Shown: positions 17,368-25,123 of the stretch, piece after piece
Layout of the letters: each line of letters begins with the position of its first letter
Numbering within the stretch: the first letter of the stretch is position 1
Source: Hyphomicrobiales bacterium
GTDB taxonomy: Bacteria > Pseudomonadota > Alphaproteobacteria > Rhizobiales > Beijerinckiaceae
NCBI GenBank assembly: GCA_900299065.1
Contig: OMIJ01000218.1
Coordinates: 1 to 31,422, forward strand
Length of the DNA: 31,422 nucleotides
Direction of reading: 5' to 3'
Translations under genes and position numbers: made by a program
Notes under the pieces: model-generated
What the model saw: only the letters and a program-made list of their open reading frames with translations
Told to the model about the DNA's origin: nothing
Databases searched by the model: none

Positions 17368-18411
17368 TCAGGCAAAACTGGCAAAGCATTTGGATGAATT
17401 GAAGACATAGCTTTCGACATAATCGACAATGTCGACTTTCAAGTCAAGATGATCCATAGCCCCGGCTAGACAGACCCAATTGAGAAACTCATTCTGACCC
17501 GAATCTTCAAGTTCTCTGGTGCTCGCATCTTTCCAGAGTGCAAAGCGATTGGTTTTCAATTCTTCAAATCTTTGGCGATCGGCATCAAGATCGGGATAGA
17601 GTCGCTGAAATTTCTGCGTCAATGACCCATGCGACCAGCTTGAAGATCCAATCAACGCCACGCGCCAGGGTGAATTTTTAAAATAGCTCGCAATCGAAGC
17701 TCCCAAATCAAAACAACGTCCCGGATTGGGTGACGGTGGACACATGATCTTCTGCCGGGCTGCCGTCATCAACATTTGGCTGCCATAGCAATTCACATGG
17801 AAAGGAATGACTGGATAATCAAAGCCTCTGCGCTCAAGATCAAGAGAGACAAGCGTATTGACGAATGCATGGGAGAGCCCATTGTCATGCCGGGCTTCAA
17901 ACGCATAGGCCACATCAAAATTATCACCAATCAAATGGCGAATGAGTCCATCGGCTGCTTGATGATGACCGCGAACAGCCAAAGGCATATCAGAGGGAAC
18001 ATTCCAGACATTCTCTGGTGTTTTGAATGGCCCTTTAGACGTGCCTGCAAAAGGTTTGCAGATAATCTCATCAAAAATATAAGTGCAGAATTGCGGCACA
18101 CCATCCTTGCGGAAATTTTCATATTGATCATCACCCCAGATCAACAAGAGATCAGGTTTAAATTGATCAATACGGCGTCGCAATTCCTTATAGCCATCCA
18201 GCAAACGTCTGGCATGAATTTGCGCAGCGGCCTGCCCTTGATCACTGCCCCATTCGGCAATCATACCAGCAGGCCATTTGCTACGATCATCAAAAACCTC
18301 GCGTGGAATGCGCCCCTTTTCAACATTGGAAAGCAAATTTTGCGGCCAATGTTTGACAGGAACGAGCGGGCCCGGATAGTGACTAAGGCCAAATCCCATT
18401 ATCTCTGCCAT
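17368..18411 (-). CDS. LigB-type (class III) extradiol aromatic ring-cleavage dioxygenase
   Basis: A 347-residue protein of the LigB/protocatechuate 4,5-dioxygenase superfamily, which opens catechol-type rings next to the hydroxyls. Aligned by eye with LigB, the first iron His is His11 (GLSHYPG), the catalytic His is His261 (SSSWSHGSL) and the ligand Glu is Glu308 (SGQNEFLNW). VIPFHVN matches LigB's VIPFPVN. The second iron His of LigB (NDH) falls on Asp95 in IWGDDQYENF. The subfamily may therefore use Asp or a nearby residue (Glu98, His175, His181), or bind metal differently. AGGAG precedes the ATG. It is the last gene of the six-gene Rieske operon, consistent with a ring-opening step. Confidence 0.85.
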   Translation of the reverse strand: MAEIMGFGLSHYPGPLVPVKHWPQNLLSNVEKGRIPREVFDDRSKWPAGMIAEWGSDQGQAAAQIHARRLLDGYKELRRRIDQFKPDLLLIWGDDQYENFRKDGVPQFCTYIFDEIICKPFAGTSKGPFKTPENVWNVPSDMPLAVRGHHQAADGLIRHLIGDNFDVAYAFEARHDNGLSHAFVNTLVSLDLERRGFDYPVIPFHVNCYGSQMLMTAARQKIMCPPSPNPGRCFDLGASIASYFKNSPWRVALIGSSSWSHGSLTQKFQRLYPDLDADRQRFEELKTNRFALWKDASTRELEDSGQNEFLNWVCLAGAMDHLDLKVDIVDYVESYVFNSSKCFASFA

Positions 18412-18433
18412 GGACGTCTCCTATCTGATCAGC

Positions 18434-19561
18434 TCAGCGCACATCCTGGCGATATTCCCATTTCGGCATTTTGGATTCAATGCCAAGCTCCTTAAGGACT
18501 TTATGAAAGTCGACTGAAATACGCGGATCTTCGTCCTCATACTCAATCAAAGTCCCGCCCTTACGATAGCTCACATAAACGCCAGAAACACCATCCACAA
18601 CACGAGAGCCCGAGCGTCTAAATCCGGTGGGATTGCGCGCACTTCCACCGGGACGGAAAGCCAATTGGCGGGCTGTCTCTGTGCCCGTATTCATATGCTG
18701 ATGGAACCATTTTGTCGGCGGGCTGAACACCGAATAAGGACCCCATTCAAAATTGACGATCTGATTCTCAAACCCATTTTGATAAGGACGAACGCCAATC
18801 TCCTGCGGCCACATCAGGCTATAACCGGAAGAACGCAAGATCAGCAAAATCGCGCCGCCTTGATGATGATGTCCCTTATGATAACGCCCCACAGGCCATT
18901 CAGTCAGATGGCCTGCATAGGAATTCTCGGCCATATCAAAAATAGTGATTTTAACGCCAGCACCCTTGCGCTCTTCATCATCAACCAAGGCTTCTGCTAC
19001 ATCATCAATAAGATTGGTTTCCCAAATCATGCTGGTCGCTTGACGAAAGCGCTGCTCGCGCTCGAAATATCGGCCATCATCGGGCGAGAAACGATCTTTG
19101 AACTGATAAGGATTATTGAAGATGAAATCATGATTATGGAAAAGATCCAGAATCATTGGGGCATCATTCACAGCAAGATAAATCACTGGCGATCGGCTGC
19201 CATTGATCAAGCGATATGTTGAATTCAAAGGGGGCGAAAATAAGCTATGCGGGCCCCATTCAAAGGTAGTTTTTTTGGAGTCCTGCCCCTCGATCCAAAC
19301 CTCGGCAGATCCATGTCCTTCAAGTACGCATATCATTTGTTGATAAAGATGCTTGCGCGGCAATGTTGCGCCACCTGGAGGAATTTCGACCACATGCATG
19401 CCCGAAAAACCTTCCATACCGATCAGTTCAATGAAGGCAGCCGGCGTGCCGGTGAATGACCAGGGCTTACGAGCCGCTTCGCGCGCATCCTTCACGCCAT
19501 AGCCACCATGCACAGGTATGCCCTGTGCTTCCATGAATTTTTGATATGCAGTTACACGCAT
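18434..19561 (-). CDS. bicupin protein, possible ring-cleavage dioxygenase or accessory protein
   Basis: A 375-residue protein with two cupin domains, shown by an internal repeat: TFEWGPHSLFSPP (99-111) and NFEWGPYSVFSPP (270-282). The architecture resembles gentisate/1-hydroxy-2-naphthoate dioxygenases. In the first cupin the HxH metal motif has become RKH (69-71). The second is His-rich (YHKGHHHQGG, 227-236, and WFHQHM near 286-290), so any metal probably sits in domain 2. It lies 27 bp after the binding-protein gene and 22 bp before the LigB-type gene. It may open a ring, isomerise a product or act as a binding/activating protein; the sequence does not decide. Confidence 0.82.
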   Translation of the reverse strand: MRVTAYQKFMEAQGIPVHGGYGVKDAREAARKPWSFTGTPAAFIELIGMEGFSGMHVVEIPPGGATLPRKHLYQQMICVLEGHGSAEVWIEGQDSKKTTFEWGPHSLFSPPLNSTYRLINGSRSPVIYLAVNDAPMILDLFHNHDFIFNNPYQFKDRFSPDDGRYFEREQRFRQATSMIWETNLIDDVAEALVDDEERKGAGVKITIFDMAENSYAGHLTEWPVGRYHKGHHHQGGAILLILRSSGYSLMWPQEIGVRPYQNGFENQIVNFEWGPYSVFSPPTKWFHQHMNTGTETARQLAFRPGGSARNPTGFRRSGSRVVDGVSGVYVSYRKGGTLIEYEDEDPRISVDFHKVLKELGIESKMPKWEYRQDVR

Positions 19562-19588
19562 CCTATATCCTATCTGTGCTAGAGATCG

Positions 19589-20719
19589 TCATAAGCTAAG
19601 AAGTGCTTTAGCCTTTTCAAAAGCCGGATCTCGTTTCTCCAATATGAAGTTATAATTATATGTGTCCAGATATTCCTTTTTGGGGTCGGGTCGGGCAAAA
19701 TCTGGAGCCCAGGATTCATTCACATCCGTGCGCAAGGACAGAGAATTGACCGTTTTGCCAAAGGCTGTCTGACCTTCAGTGCTCATGAGCCAATTAATGA
19801 ATAATTTGGCGGCATTTGGATGTGGCGGCTTATTCATCAAACCTAAAAAGCCCCATCCACCACTGATGATTCCAGGACCGTCGGTCGGTTGTACGAATTC
19901 GATTGGATAACCGAGTTTTTGAAAGCGCACCACTTCGGTTTGATCAGGCCCGACCCAGAGTGGCGCATTGCCAACTGCCAAAGCCTGGGCAGCCTGCCGA
20001 GAGTCACGAGAGATCACCGGCTTTTGATCAATATAAAGGGATTTGACGAAATCTGGACCAAATTGCAGATAAAAATAGGCGATCAAGGAAGCACCCGATC
20101 CCGTCACACCTGGATCCTTGGCGATCAATTGGCCACGCCATTTAGAATCCAGCACGCCCCGCCAGGTCGTCAATTCGCCTTTAGGTATGAGTTTGGTGTT
20201 GATAGCAAGTGTAGGAGTTACATAGCGCAGCAAGCGAATAACGCGCTTATCAGGATCGGCATACCAGATATGACCATCTTGCCATTTCTGCGGATCTATG
20301 ACTTGCGGGTCGATAATAGCTGGCGAGGCTGGATCAAGCCATCCATTGGGCAAGAATGATAAGAGCGGCGTATCAGCGCCACTCAGGAAAATATCGAGCA
20401 TGAATTTTCCTGCTGCGCGTTCAGCACGCACTCGCGCAGCTGACTTTGCACTGCCGCTGCTGATATAAGACACCTTTATGCCATAACGAGCTTTGAAGCC
20501 ATTCGAAAGCGCTTCACGCGTATCATCTATCGGCGGTCCATCAAGAATAAGCTCACCTTCTTTTTGTGCAGCAGCAATCAATGCATCAAAAGCCTTGGCA
20601 TCACCAACCTGCGCAAAAGACTGAACGGGCGCAAAAACTGAAGCAGCAGCCGCACATGTCATAAAGCTGCGGCGGCTTAATCTGGAATAAGTTTGTGATG
20701 GATTGCTATGCTTGAACAT
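19589..20719 (-). CDS. Fe(III)-type (family 1) ABC transporter substrate-binding protein, copy 2
   Basis: A 376-residue binding protein with a twin-arginine leader (SRLSRRSFMTCAAAASVFA, then VQSFAQ). It is closely related along its whole length to copy 1 at 14411-15523, with the same FVKSLYIDQKPVISRD core and C-terminal pattern. The ATG at 20719 is preferred because GGGGGAG sits four to five bases upstream; an in-frame ATG at 20734 would place that site inside the gene. It lies 18 bp after the double permease gene, so it is probably the main ligand receptor of that importer. The operon context suggests an aromatic or carboxylic acid ligand rather than iron. Confidence 0.9.
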   Translation of the reverse strand: MFKHSNPSQTYSRLSRRSFMTCAAAASVFAPVQSFAQVGDAKAFDALIAAAQKEGELILDGPPIDDTREALSNGFKARYGIKVSYISSGSAKSAARVRAERAAGKFMLDIFLSGADTPLLSFLPNGWLDPASPAIIDPQVIDPQKWQDGHIWYADPDKRVIRLLRYVTPTLAINTKLIPKGELTTWRGVLDSKWRGQLIAKDPGVTGSGASLIAYFYLQFGPDFVKSLYIDQKPVISRDSRQAAQALAVGNAPLWVGPDQTEVVRFQKLGYPIEFVQPTDGPGIISGGWGFLGLMNKPPHPNAAKLFINWLMSTEGQTAFGKTVNSLSLRTDVNESWAPDFARPDPKKEYLDTYNYNFILEKRDPAFEKAKALLSL

Positions 20720-20737
20720 GTCGCTCCCCCTCATTGA

Positions 20738-22519
20738 TTATGATCTTCCCAATCCCGAACTAAGCCTGTCGGAAATGGCTCGTCCAATTAAGGCCGCTGC
20801 AATCGCAAGGCCGGCGGAAATCACACCAACCACCGTACCGCGCTCAAATGATCCATTCGATGTGTAATCGAGCACCAGCAGCGAAAGAGGTCTTGTATCG
20901 GCTGTCGACAATAAAATCATTGTGCTGATATCCTTGACACAGACAATGAAGCAGATCGTAAAGACTGTAACGGCCGCAGGTGCCAGAAGTGGCAGCACCA
21001 ATCTGAAATAAATTTGCACCCAGCTCGCCCCGCACATACGCGCAGCATCTTCTAGCTCAACGCTGATTTGTAACAGGCCCGTCTTCATCAAATTCACGCC
21101 AATCGGCATTTCTTTAAAGAGCATGGCGAACATCAGACCCAGCATGGAGCCATAAAGCGGCACGAGTAGAGGCGTGCCTAAATACATCCATAAAAGGGAC
21201 AGACTGATTAATATGCCCGGAAAGGCCCAGGGCATCCAGACAACTAGGCTGAGAAAATCGCGACCCAGTATTTTTGTGCGGACAAGAGTATAAGCGAGGA
21301 TCGAATAGAACAGGACAGCAATAATGGCCGTGCCCGATGCAAGCTTCAATGTATTGATCAGAGAGATAACGAAGACGGAATCATTAAATACAATCTTCCA
21401 GTGGTTCAATGTGAAATGGATAGATCCATCGGCACGCACCATGCCAAAGACTTCCATGAATGATCCCACGACCAAAGTAAGGGCAGGTAGAATAACCGAT
21501 ATGGTCGCGATCAACATGCACAACAGGCTTAATGGCCAACGCCATGAGCCCAAATCCAGGGGCTGGCTCATGGTGCTCTTACCGCTAATAGTCGTGAAAG
21601 TCTTATCCCGCAAAAACCGCTGATAAAGATAAGCCAATGCAAAGAGCATCAAAATAAAGGGGACGCTAAGTGCCATTGAGGGGGCATAACGCGGCGGCTC
21701 CCAGGTTGCGAGTTCCTGAATCTTGGTTGAATAAACGCGAATGCCTCCGGGCATGCCAAGTAAAAGCTCGACTTCAAAAGCTTCAAGACTGCGAATGAAG
21801 CTGGCAATCGCCGCCATCATCAAGGCAGGATACATGAGCGGCATGACAATGCGGCGCAAAATAGCCGGTCGACTGGCCCCGCACATGCGCGCGCTCTCTT
21901 CCATTGATGGATCAAGCGCTCGAAAAGCCGGGCCAAGCAAAAGTACCATCACAGGAACAGTTGTTGCCGTAATATGTACCCAAGTAATGCCGCCAAAAGA
22001 AAAGACATTGAACAAGGGCTCGATACGATTGAAGGCATAAGCTGCGAGCTTATTTACCCAGCCCGAGCGCGGATCGAGCAGAATAGTCCAGGCCACTGCA
22101 ATGGGCAGGGTTGGTAGAAAGAAGCTGATCCAGAATAAAAACTCAATCCATTTGCGGCCATAAATATTGGTCCTGATGAGCAGCCAGGCGAGTAAAGCAC
22201 CAATAAATATTGCAAGCGGTACACGCATAATCGCCAGAATGAAGGTATTGGCAATTGCATCATAAATGGACGGAGAGGTGAAAGCAGATATCCATCCTGT
22301 CAAACCCCAGACATTGGGTTCACCTGGCAAAGACAGACGAAAACTGCTGATCACCGTAATTGCAACAGGCGAGAGTAGTAAAACAATGAGAAAGAGAACC
22401 GGCGCTGCCTGAACAAATTTGAACATAGAGTGGGACGACATCCCCCCGCCCGCCAGCGCATTTGAACCGCTGGCTGGAGTAAAGTTCAGATTCTTCCTCT
22501 CGAGCTTGTCCTCAGTCAT
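20738..22519 (-). CDS. Fe(III)-type ABC transporter permease with two fused permease domains
   Basis: A 593-residue membrane protein with about twelve segments in two homologous halves. Each half carries an EAA loop: EESARMCGASRPAILRRIV in the first and EDAARMCGASWVQIYFRLV in the second. This FbpB/ThiP-like fusion supplies both halves of the channel. No ATPase gene of the matching type is present in the window, so the energising subunit must come from elsewhere or from a shared MsmK-like ATPase. I chose the ATG at 22519, 5 bp after the dehydrogenase stop; a TTG at 22531 would overlap that gene. It lies between catabolic genes, indicating import of the pathway substrate. Confidence 0.92.
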   Translation of the reverse strand: MTEDKLERKNLNFTPASGSNALAGGGMSSHSMFKFVQAAPVLFLIVLLLSPVAITVISSFRLSLPGEPNVWGLTGWISAFTSPSIYDAIANTFILAIMRVPLAIFIGALLAWLLIRTNIYGRKWIEFLFWISFFLPTLPIAVAWTILLDPRSGWVNKLAAYAFNRIEPLFNVFSFGGITWVHITATTVPVMVLLLGPAFRALDPSMEESARMCGASRPAILRRIVMPLMYPALMMAAIASFIRSLEAFEVELLLGMPGGIRVYSTKIQELATWEPPRYAPSMALSVPFILMLFALAYLYQRFLRDKTFTTISGKSTMSQPLDLGSWRWPLSLLCMLIATISVILPALTLVVGSFMEVFGMVRADGSIHFTLNHWKIVFNDSVFVISLINTLKLASGTAIIAVLFYSILAYTLVRTKILGRDFLSLVVWMPWAFPGILISLSLLWMYLGTPLLVPLYGSMLGLMFAMLFKEMPIGVNLMKTGLLQISVELEDAARMCGASWVQIYFRLVLPLLAPAAVTVFTICFIVCVKDISTMILLSTADTRPLSLLVLDYTSNGSFERGTVVGVISAGLAIAAALIGRAISDRLSSGLGRS

Positions 22520-22524
22520 ATTAT

Positions 22525-23736
22525 CTACCAATCAGACAAAGCGACAAAAGGCGATTGATGCTCCAGCATGACTTCACGCTTGTCATCTGATGAACGCAAC
22601 ATGGCCATGCAGACTTCCAGCGTAGCTCGTCCCCAATGAGCATCGAGAAAGGGTTTACGATTTTCTTCCAGCGCATCCCATAATTCGATCAGCTCTGCTG
22701 CACCGCGTTTGACGGGTGCTTCGCAAGCAATTTCCCTACGGCCCGCGGCATCGTAAATATAGACACCATCGGGAGATTGCCGCAGAAGGCCGCGCTCGCA
22801 ACTAACCAGAGTAATGCCAAAGAAAGGCTGATGACGTTTGGCTTTTTTATCTTCCAGACCTGCCTGGCCGCGCCCGTATGGATCGCCCTTTTTCTGAAAT
22901 TCATATTTCTCTGCCGCACTCATAGCACGATGACGCCGCTCGCGCGGGCGAACGGAATCCGCATTCAACATGCGAAAGCCACTTTCACCCAATGACCAGG
23001 TCAATTCAGCAGAGTCAAAATAGCCTTGCGCCTGAAAAACCAAATTGGCGGAAACACCATCTTCAAATGTGACGAAAGCAGAATAATCGCTTTCCGTCTG
23101 CGGATAGGCTGCTTCATGACGACCACATTGCGCCCGCACGGATAGGGCTCTCTTGCCGGCAAGATAGCGAACTATATCGACTTGATGCGGACCTTGCCGA
23201 AACACAGGGCCCGCACCCTCTGAAGTCATCACTTCTTTTTCCGTCACAGGACGGATCAGCCAATCATTATAATTCCAGGATGAGATTTGGGTGACGCGCC
23301 CCAATGCACCAGAGCGGATGATTTCCCGCATTTTGCGCAATGGTGCATAATAGATTTTGGAATGACCTTGCACATAATGCACATGATGCTCATTCACAGC
23401 AGCAATAATGTCATTACATTGCTCAATCGAAATCGCCATTGGCTTTTCACACACCACATGCTTGCCATGACGGGCTGCAAGAATAGCATGTTCAGCATGA
23501 TAGTCATTGGGCGTCGCCACCCAGATAACATCCACATCCGCAGACCGGCACATGGCCTCGACGCTGGCAAATCCTTGCGCATCAGGGTAGCGCGCTTGAA
23601 AAGCACGCACAGCATCTGCTTGCACATCAGCGCCAGCGGTCAATTGAACGCGATCAGCAATCGCACCTATGTGTGGTAGCACCTGATCGGAGGCAATACC
23701 CAAGCCGGCTATACCAAGGCGAAGAACTCTGCTCAT
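22525..23736 (-). CDS. Gfo/Idh/MocA-family oxidoreductase, phthalate 4,5-cis-dihydrodiol dehydrogenase-like
   Basis: A 403-residue dehydrogenase. The Rossmann loop is GIAGLG (8-13), the family motif is CEKPMA (96-101, Lys98 catalytic) and the second catalytic block is RQGPHQVDIVR with His184. These blocks and the overall length resemble phthalate 4,5-cis-dihydrodiol dehydrogenases (Pht4/OphB) more than sugar dehydrogenases; LigC of the protocatechuate 4,5-cleavage pathway is in the same superfamily. It would rearomatise the cis-diol made by the adjacent Rieske oxygenase, giving a catechol and NADH. The start overlaps the Rieske stop as ATGA, so the two should be made together. Assignment to phthalate itself is inferred. 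Confidence 0.85.
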   Translation of the reverse strand: MSRVLRLGIAGLGIASDQVLPHIGAIADRVQLTAGADVQADAVRAFQARYPDAQGFASVEAMCRSADVDVIWVATPNDYHAEHAILAARHGKHVVCEKPMAISIEQCNDIIAAVNEHHVHYVQGHSKIYYAPLRKMREIIRSGALGRVTQISSWNYNDWLIRPVTEKEVMTSEGAGPVFRQGPHQVDIVRYLAGKRALSVRAQCGRHEAAYPQTESDYSAFVTFEDGVSANLVFQAQGYFDSAELTWSLGESGFRMLNADSVRPRERRHRAMSAAEKYEFQKKGDPYGRGQAGLEDKKAKRHQPFFGITLVSCERGLLRQSPDGVYIYDAAGRREIACEAPVKRGAAELIELWDALEENRKPFLDAHWGRATLEVCMAMLRSSDDKREVMLEHQSPFVALSDW

Positions 23737-24884
23737 CGTCCCACCGAACCCGCAGGCTCGAGTCGATTGATCGTATGCGATGTAAACTCGATAATTTTGT
23801 TTTTGGCCGGATCTCTCACTAAGGCCATTGGCTCACCGCCGTCTTCTACAATCTTGATTTGCTGCTCTAGCAAGCGGCGCAGCATGACAACACCCTTATC
23901 GCTGGCACCCAAATGCTCACGTTGACGATCGTGAATCGGCCCCTGAGTTTCCCAGGCCATGCGATCCTGACTAGCAAAATTGGTCAGCATATATTCGCCA
24001 TTGGGCAGTAAATCATCCGGCATGAATTCGACCGGTACATTTTTGTCGGCAAGATATTCTTTGCCTGGCTGGAAAGACACCATGATGAGGCGTGTGTGCG
24101 TATCATCAATGGGCACGCGCCAGTGCATGTTCTCGTTGCGACCTTCTGGTATACGCAAAATATTCGGGAAGATCAGCGGCGGACGGCGCTCTTCATCAGG
24201 CACATCGCCACCATAGGTGCAGGTTTTATCAATGCCCCATTCGCAATAATCAAAATCATATTTGACGATGGGACGATAATAATAATCCGTATTGCCGCTG
24301 CGCAAACCTTTATTGATTGAAATCTGACCATGCAGATAATAGGTATGCGTAGTGTCAGCGGTGTTTTCCTGAATCTGTAACCAATTGCAGTTGAGATCGG
24401 GACGATATTGAATCTTGCGCGCGCCATCATCACGTACCAGCACGTCCCAACGCGGCAGGAGAGGCGCAGGCGCCGGGCCCATATAAATGAACAAGAGTCC
24501 ACCCAATTGCTCGACCGGATAGGCCTTCTGGAGCTTTTGACCCAGCGTAGAACTCGTCGGTGGCTCGAAGGGTTGCTCGACAACGCAGCCCTCTTTGTCA
24601 AACTTCCAGCCGTGATAGGGGCAGCGTACGCCACCCTTTTCTAAAAATCCGAAATAGAGTGAGCAGGCGCGATGCGCACAATTCTCTTCAAGGCAGACAT
24701 AAGTGTCATCAGGTAGACGGAAGATCACCAGATTTTCATGCATGATCTTGACACGCTTGCTTGGCTTTTCATCGGTAAGTTCATTCACCGCACAAATCGG
24801 CTGCCAATAACGACGCAATAAATTGCCTGCTGGTGTGCCAGGACCAATGCGTGTCAGACGGTCATTGCGTTCTTTACTCAGCAT
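23733..24884 (-). CDS. Rieske aromatic ring-hydroxylating oxygenase alpha subunit, phthalate 4,5-dioxygenase-like
   Basis: A 383-residue oxygenase. The Rieske cluster ligands are Cys69/His71 (CAH) and Cys88/His91 (CPYHGWKFD). The mononuclear iron motif ENTADTTHTYYLH gives His180 and His185, with Asp177 as the intersubunit bridge; Asp307 is the likely third ligand. The N-terminus (GPGTPAGNLLRRYW) and lack of a beta subunit match the phthalate 4,5-dioxygenase/Pht3 group of single-subunit oxygenases, which also includes O-demethylases. The ATG at 24884 has a strong GGGGAGAG site; the frame extends 36 residues further without a ribosome site. No ferredoxin or reductase gene is in the window. It is the first gene of the six-gene operon. 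Confidence 0.92.
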   Translation of the reverse strand: MLSKERNDRLTRIGPGTPAGNLLRRYWQPICAVNELTDEKPSKRVKIMHENLVIFRLPDDTYVCLEENCAHRACSLYFGFLEKGGVRCPYHGWKFDKEGCVVEQPFEPPTSSTLGQKLQKAYPVEQLGGLLFIYMGPAPAPLLPRWDVLVRDDGARKIQYRPDLNCNWLQIQENTADTTHTYYLHGQISINKGLRSGNTDYYYRPIVKYDFDYCEWGIDKTCTYGGDVPDEERRPPLIFPNILRIPEGRNENMHWRVPIDDTHTRLIMVSFQPGKEYLADKNVPVEFMPDDLLPNGEYMLTNFASQDRMAWETQGPIHDRQREHLGASDKGVVMLRRLLEQQIKIVEDGGEPMALVRDPAKNKIIEFTSHTINRLEPAGSVGR

Positions 24885-25123
24885 GGCTTCTCTCCCCAAA
24901 CGGACAGACTCTTCAGATCTTTGTGAGCCCGATTGATTTAGTGATCTTATACTCTTGTCTATGCACTGCCGACAAGCGATCTCGACGATCACTTAGGCGC
25001 GCGGGCTTAACACAGTCTAGTGAACTTATATAGTTAAGCTTAATGGAGGCAATGGCATCGAGGTCATGGCCCAATTGGCGCGCAAGCCCACCTCCCAAAG
25101 GATCAAGCGCAACGGCCAAGAAT
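24885..25123 (-). promoter_or_regulatory. 239-bp region upstream of the Rieske operon with repeated AGTGATC-type half-sites
   Basis: This is the likely promoter region of the catabolic operon. It holds an imperfect inverted repeat, AAGCGATC (24974-24981) and GATCACTT (24987-24994), five bases apart with one mismatch. A further AGTGATC lies at 24941-24947. Two AT-rich palindromic patches, near 25029-25040, look promoter-like. The repeat could bind a GntR-, LysR- or IclR-type regulator, but no regulator gene is nearby. Confidence 0.4.

Noticed and set aside
18434..19561. Naming the bicupin an ethanolamine ammonia-lyase activator because a EutA-like gene is nearby
   Set aside because: The sequence shows only two cupin folds; no feature links it to B12 enzymes, and its operon points to aromatic metabolism.
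14411..20719. Iron uptake as the role of the Fe(III)-type importer
   Set aside because: The family name reflects fold only. The operon content is catabolic, there are no iron-related neighbours, and I could not identify the adjacent iron-binding tyrosines of FbpA.
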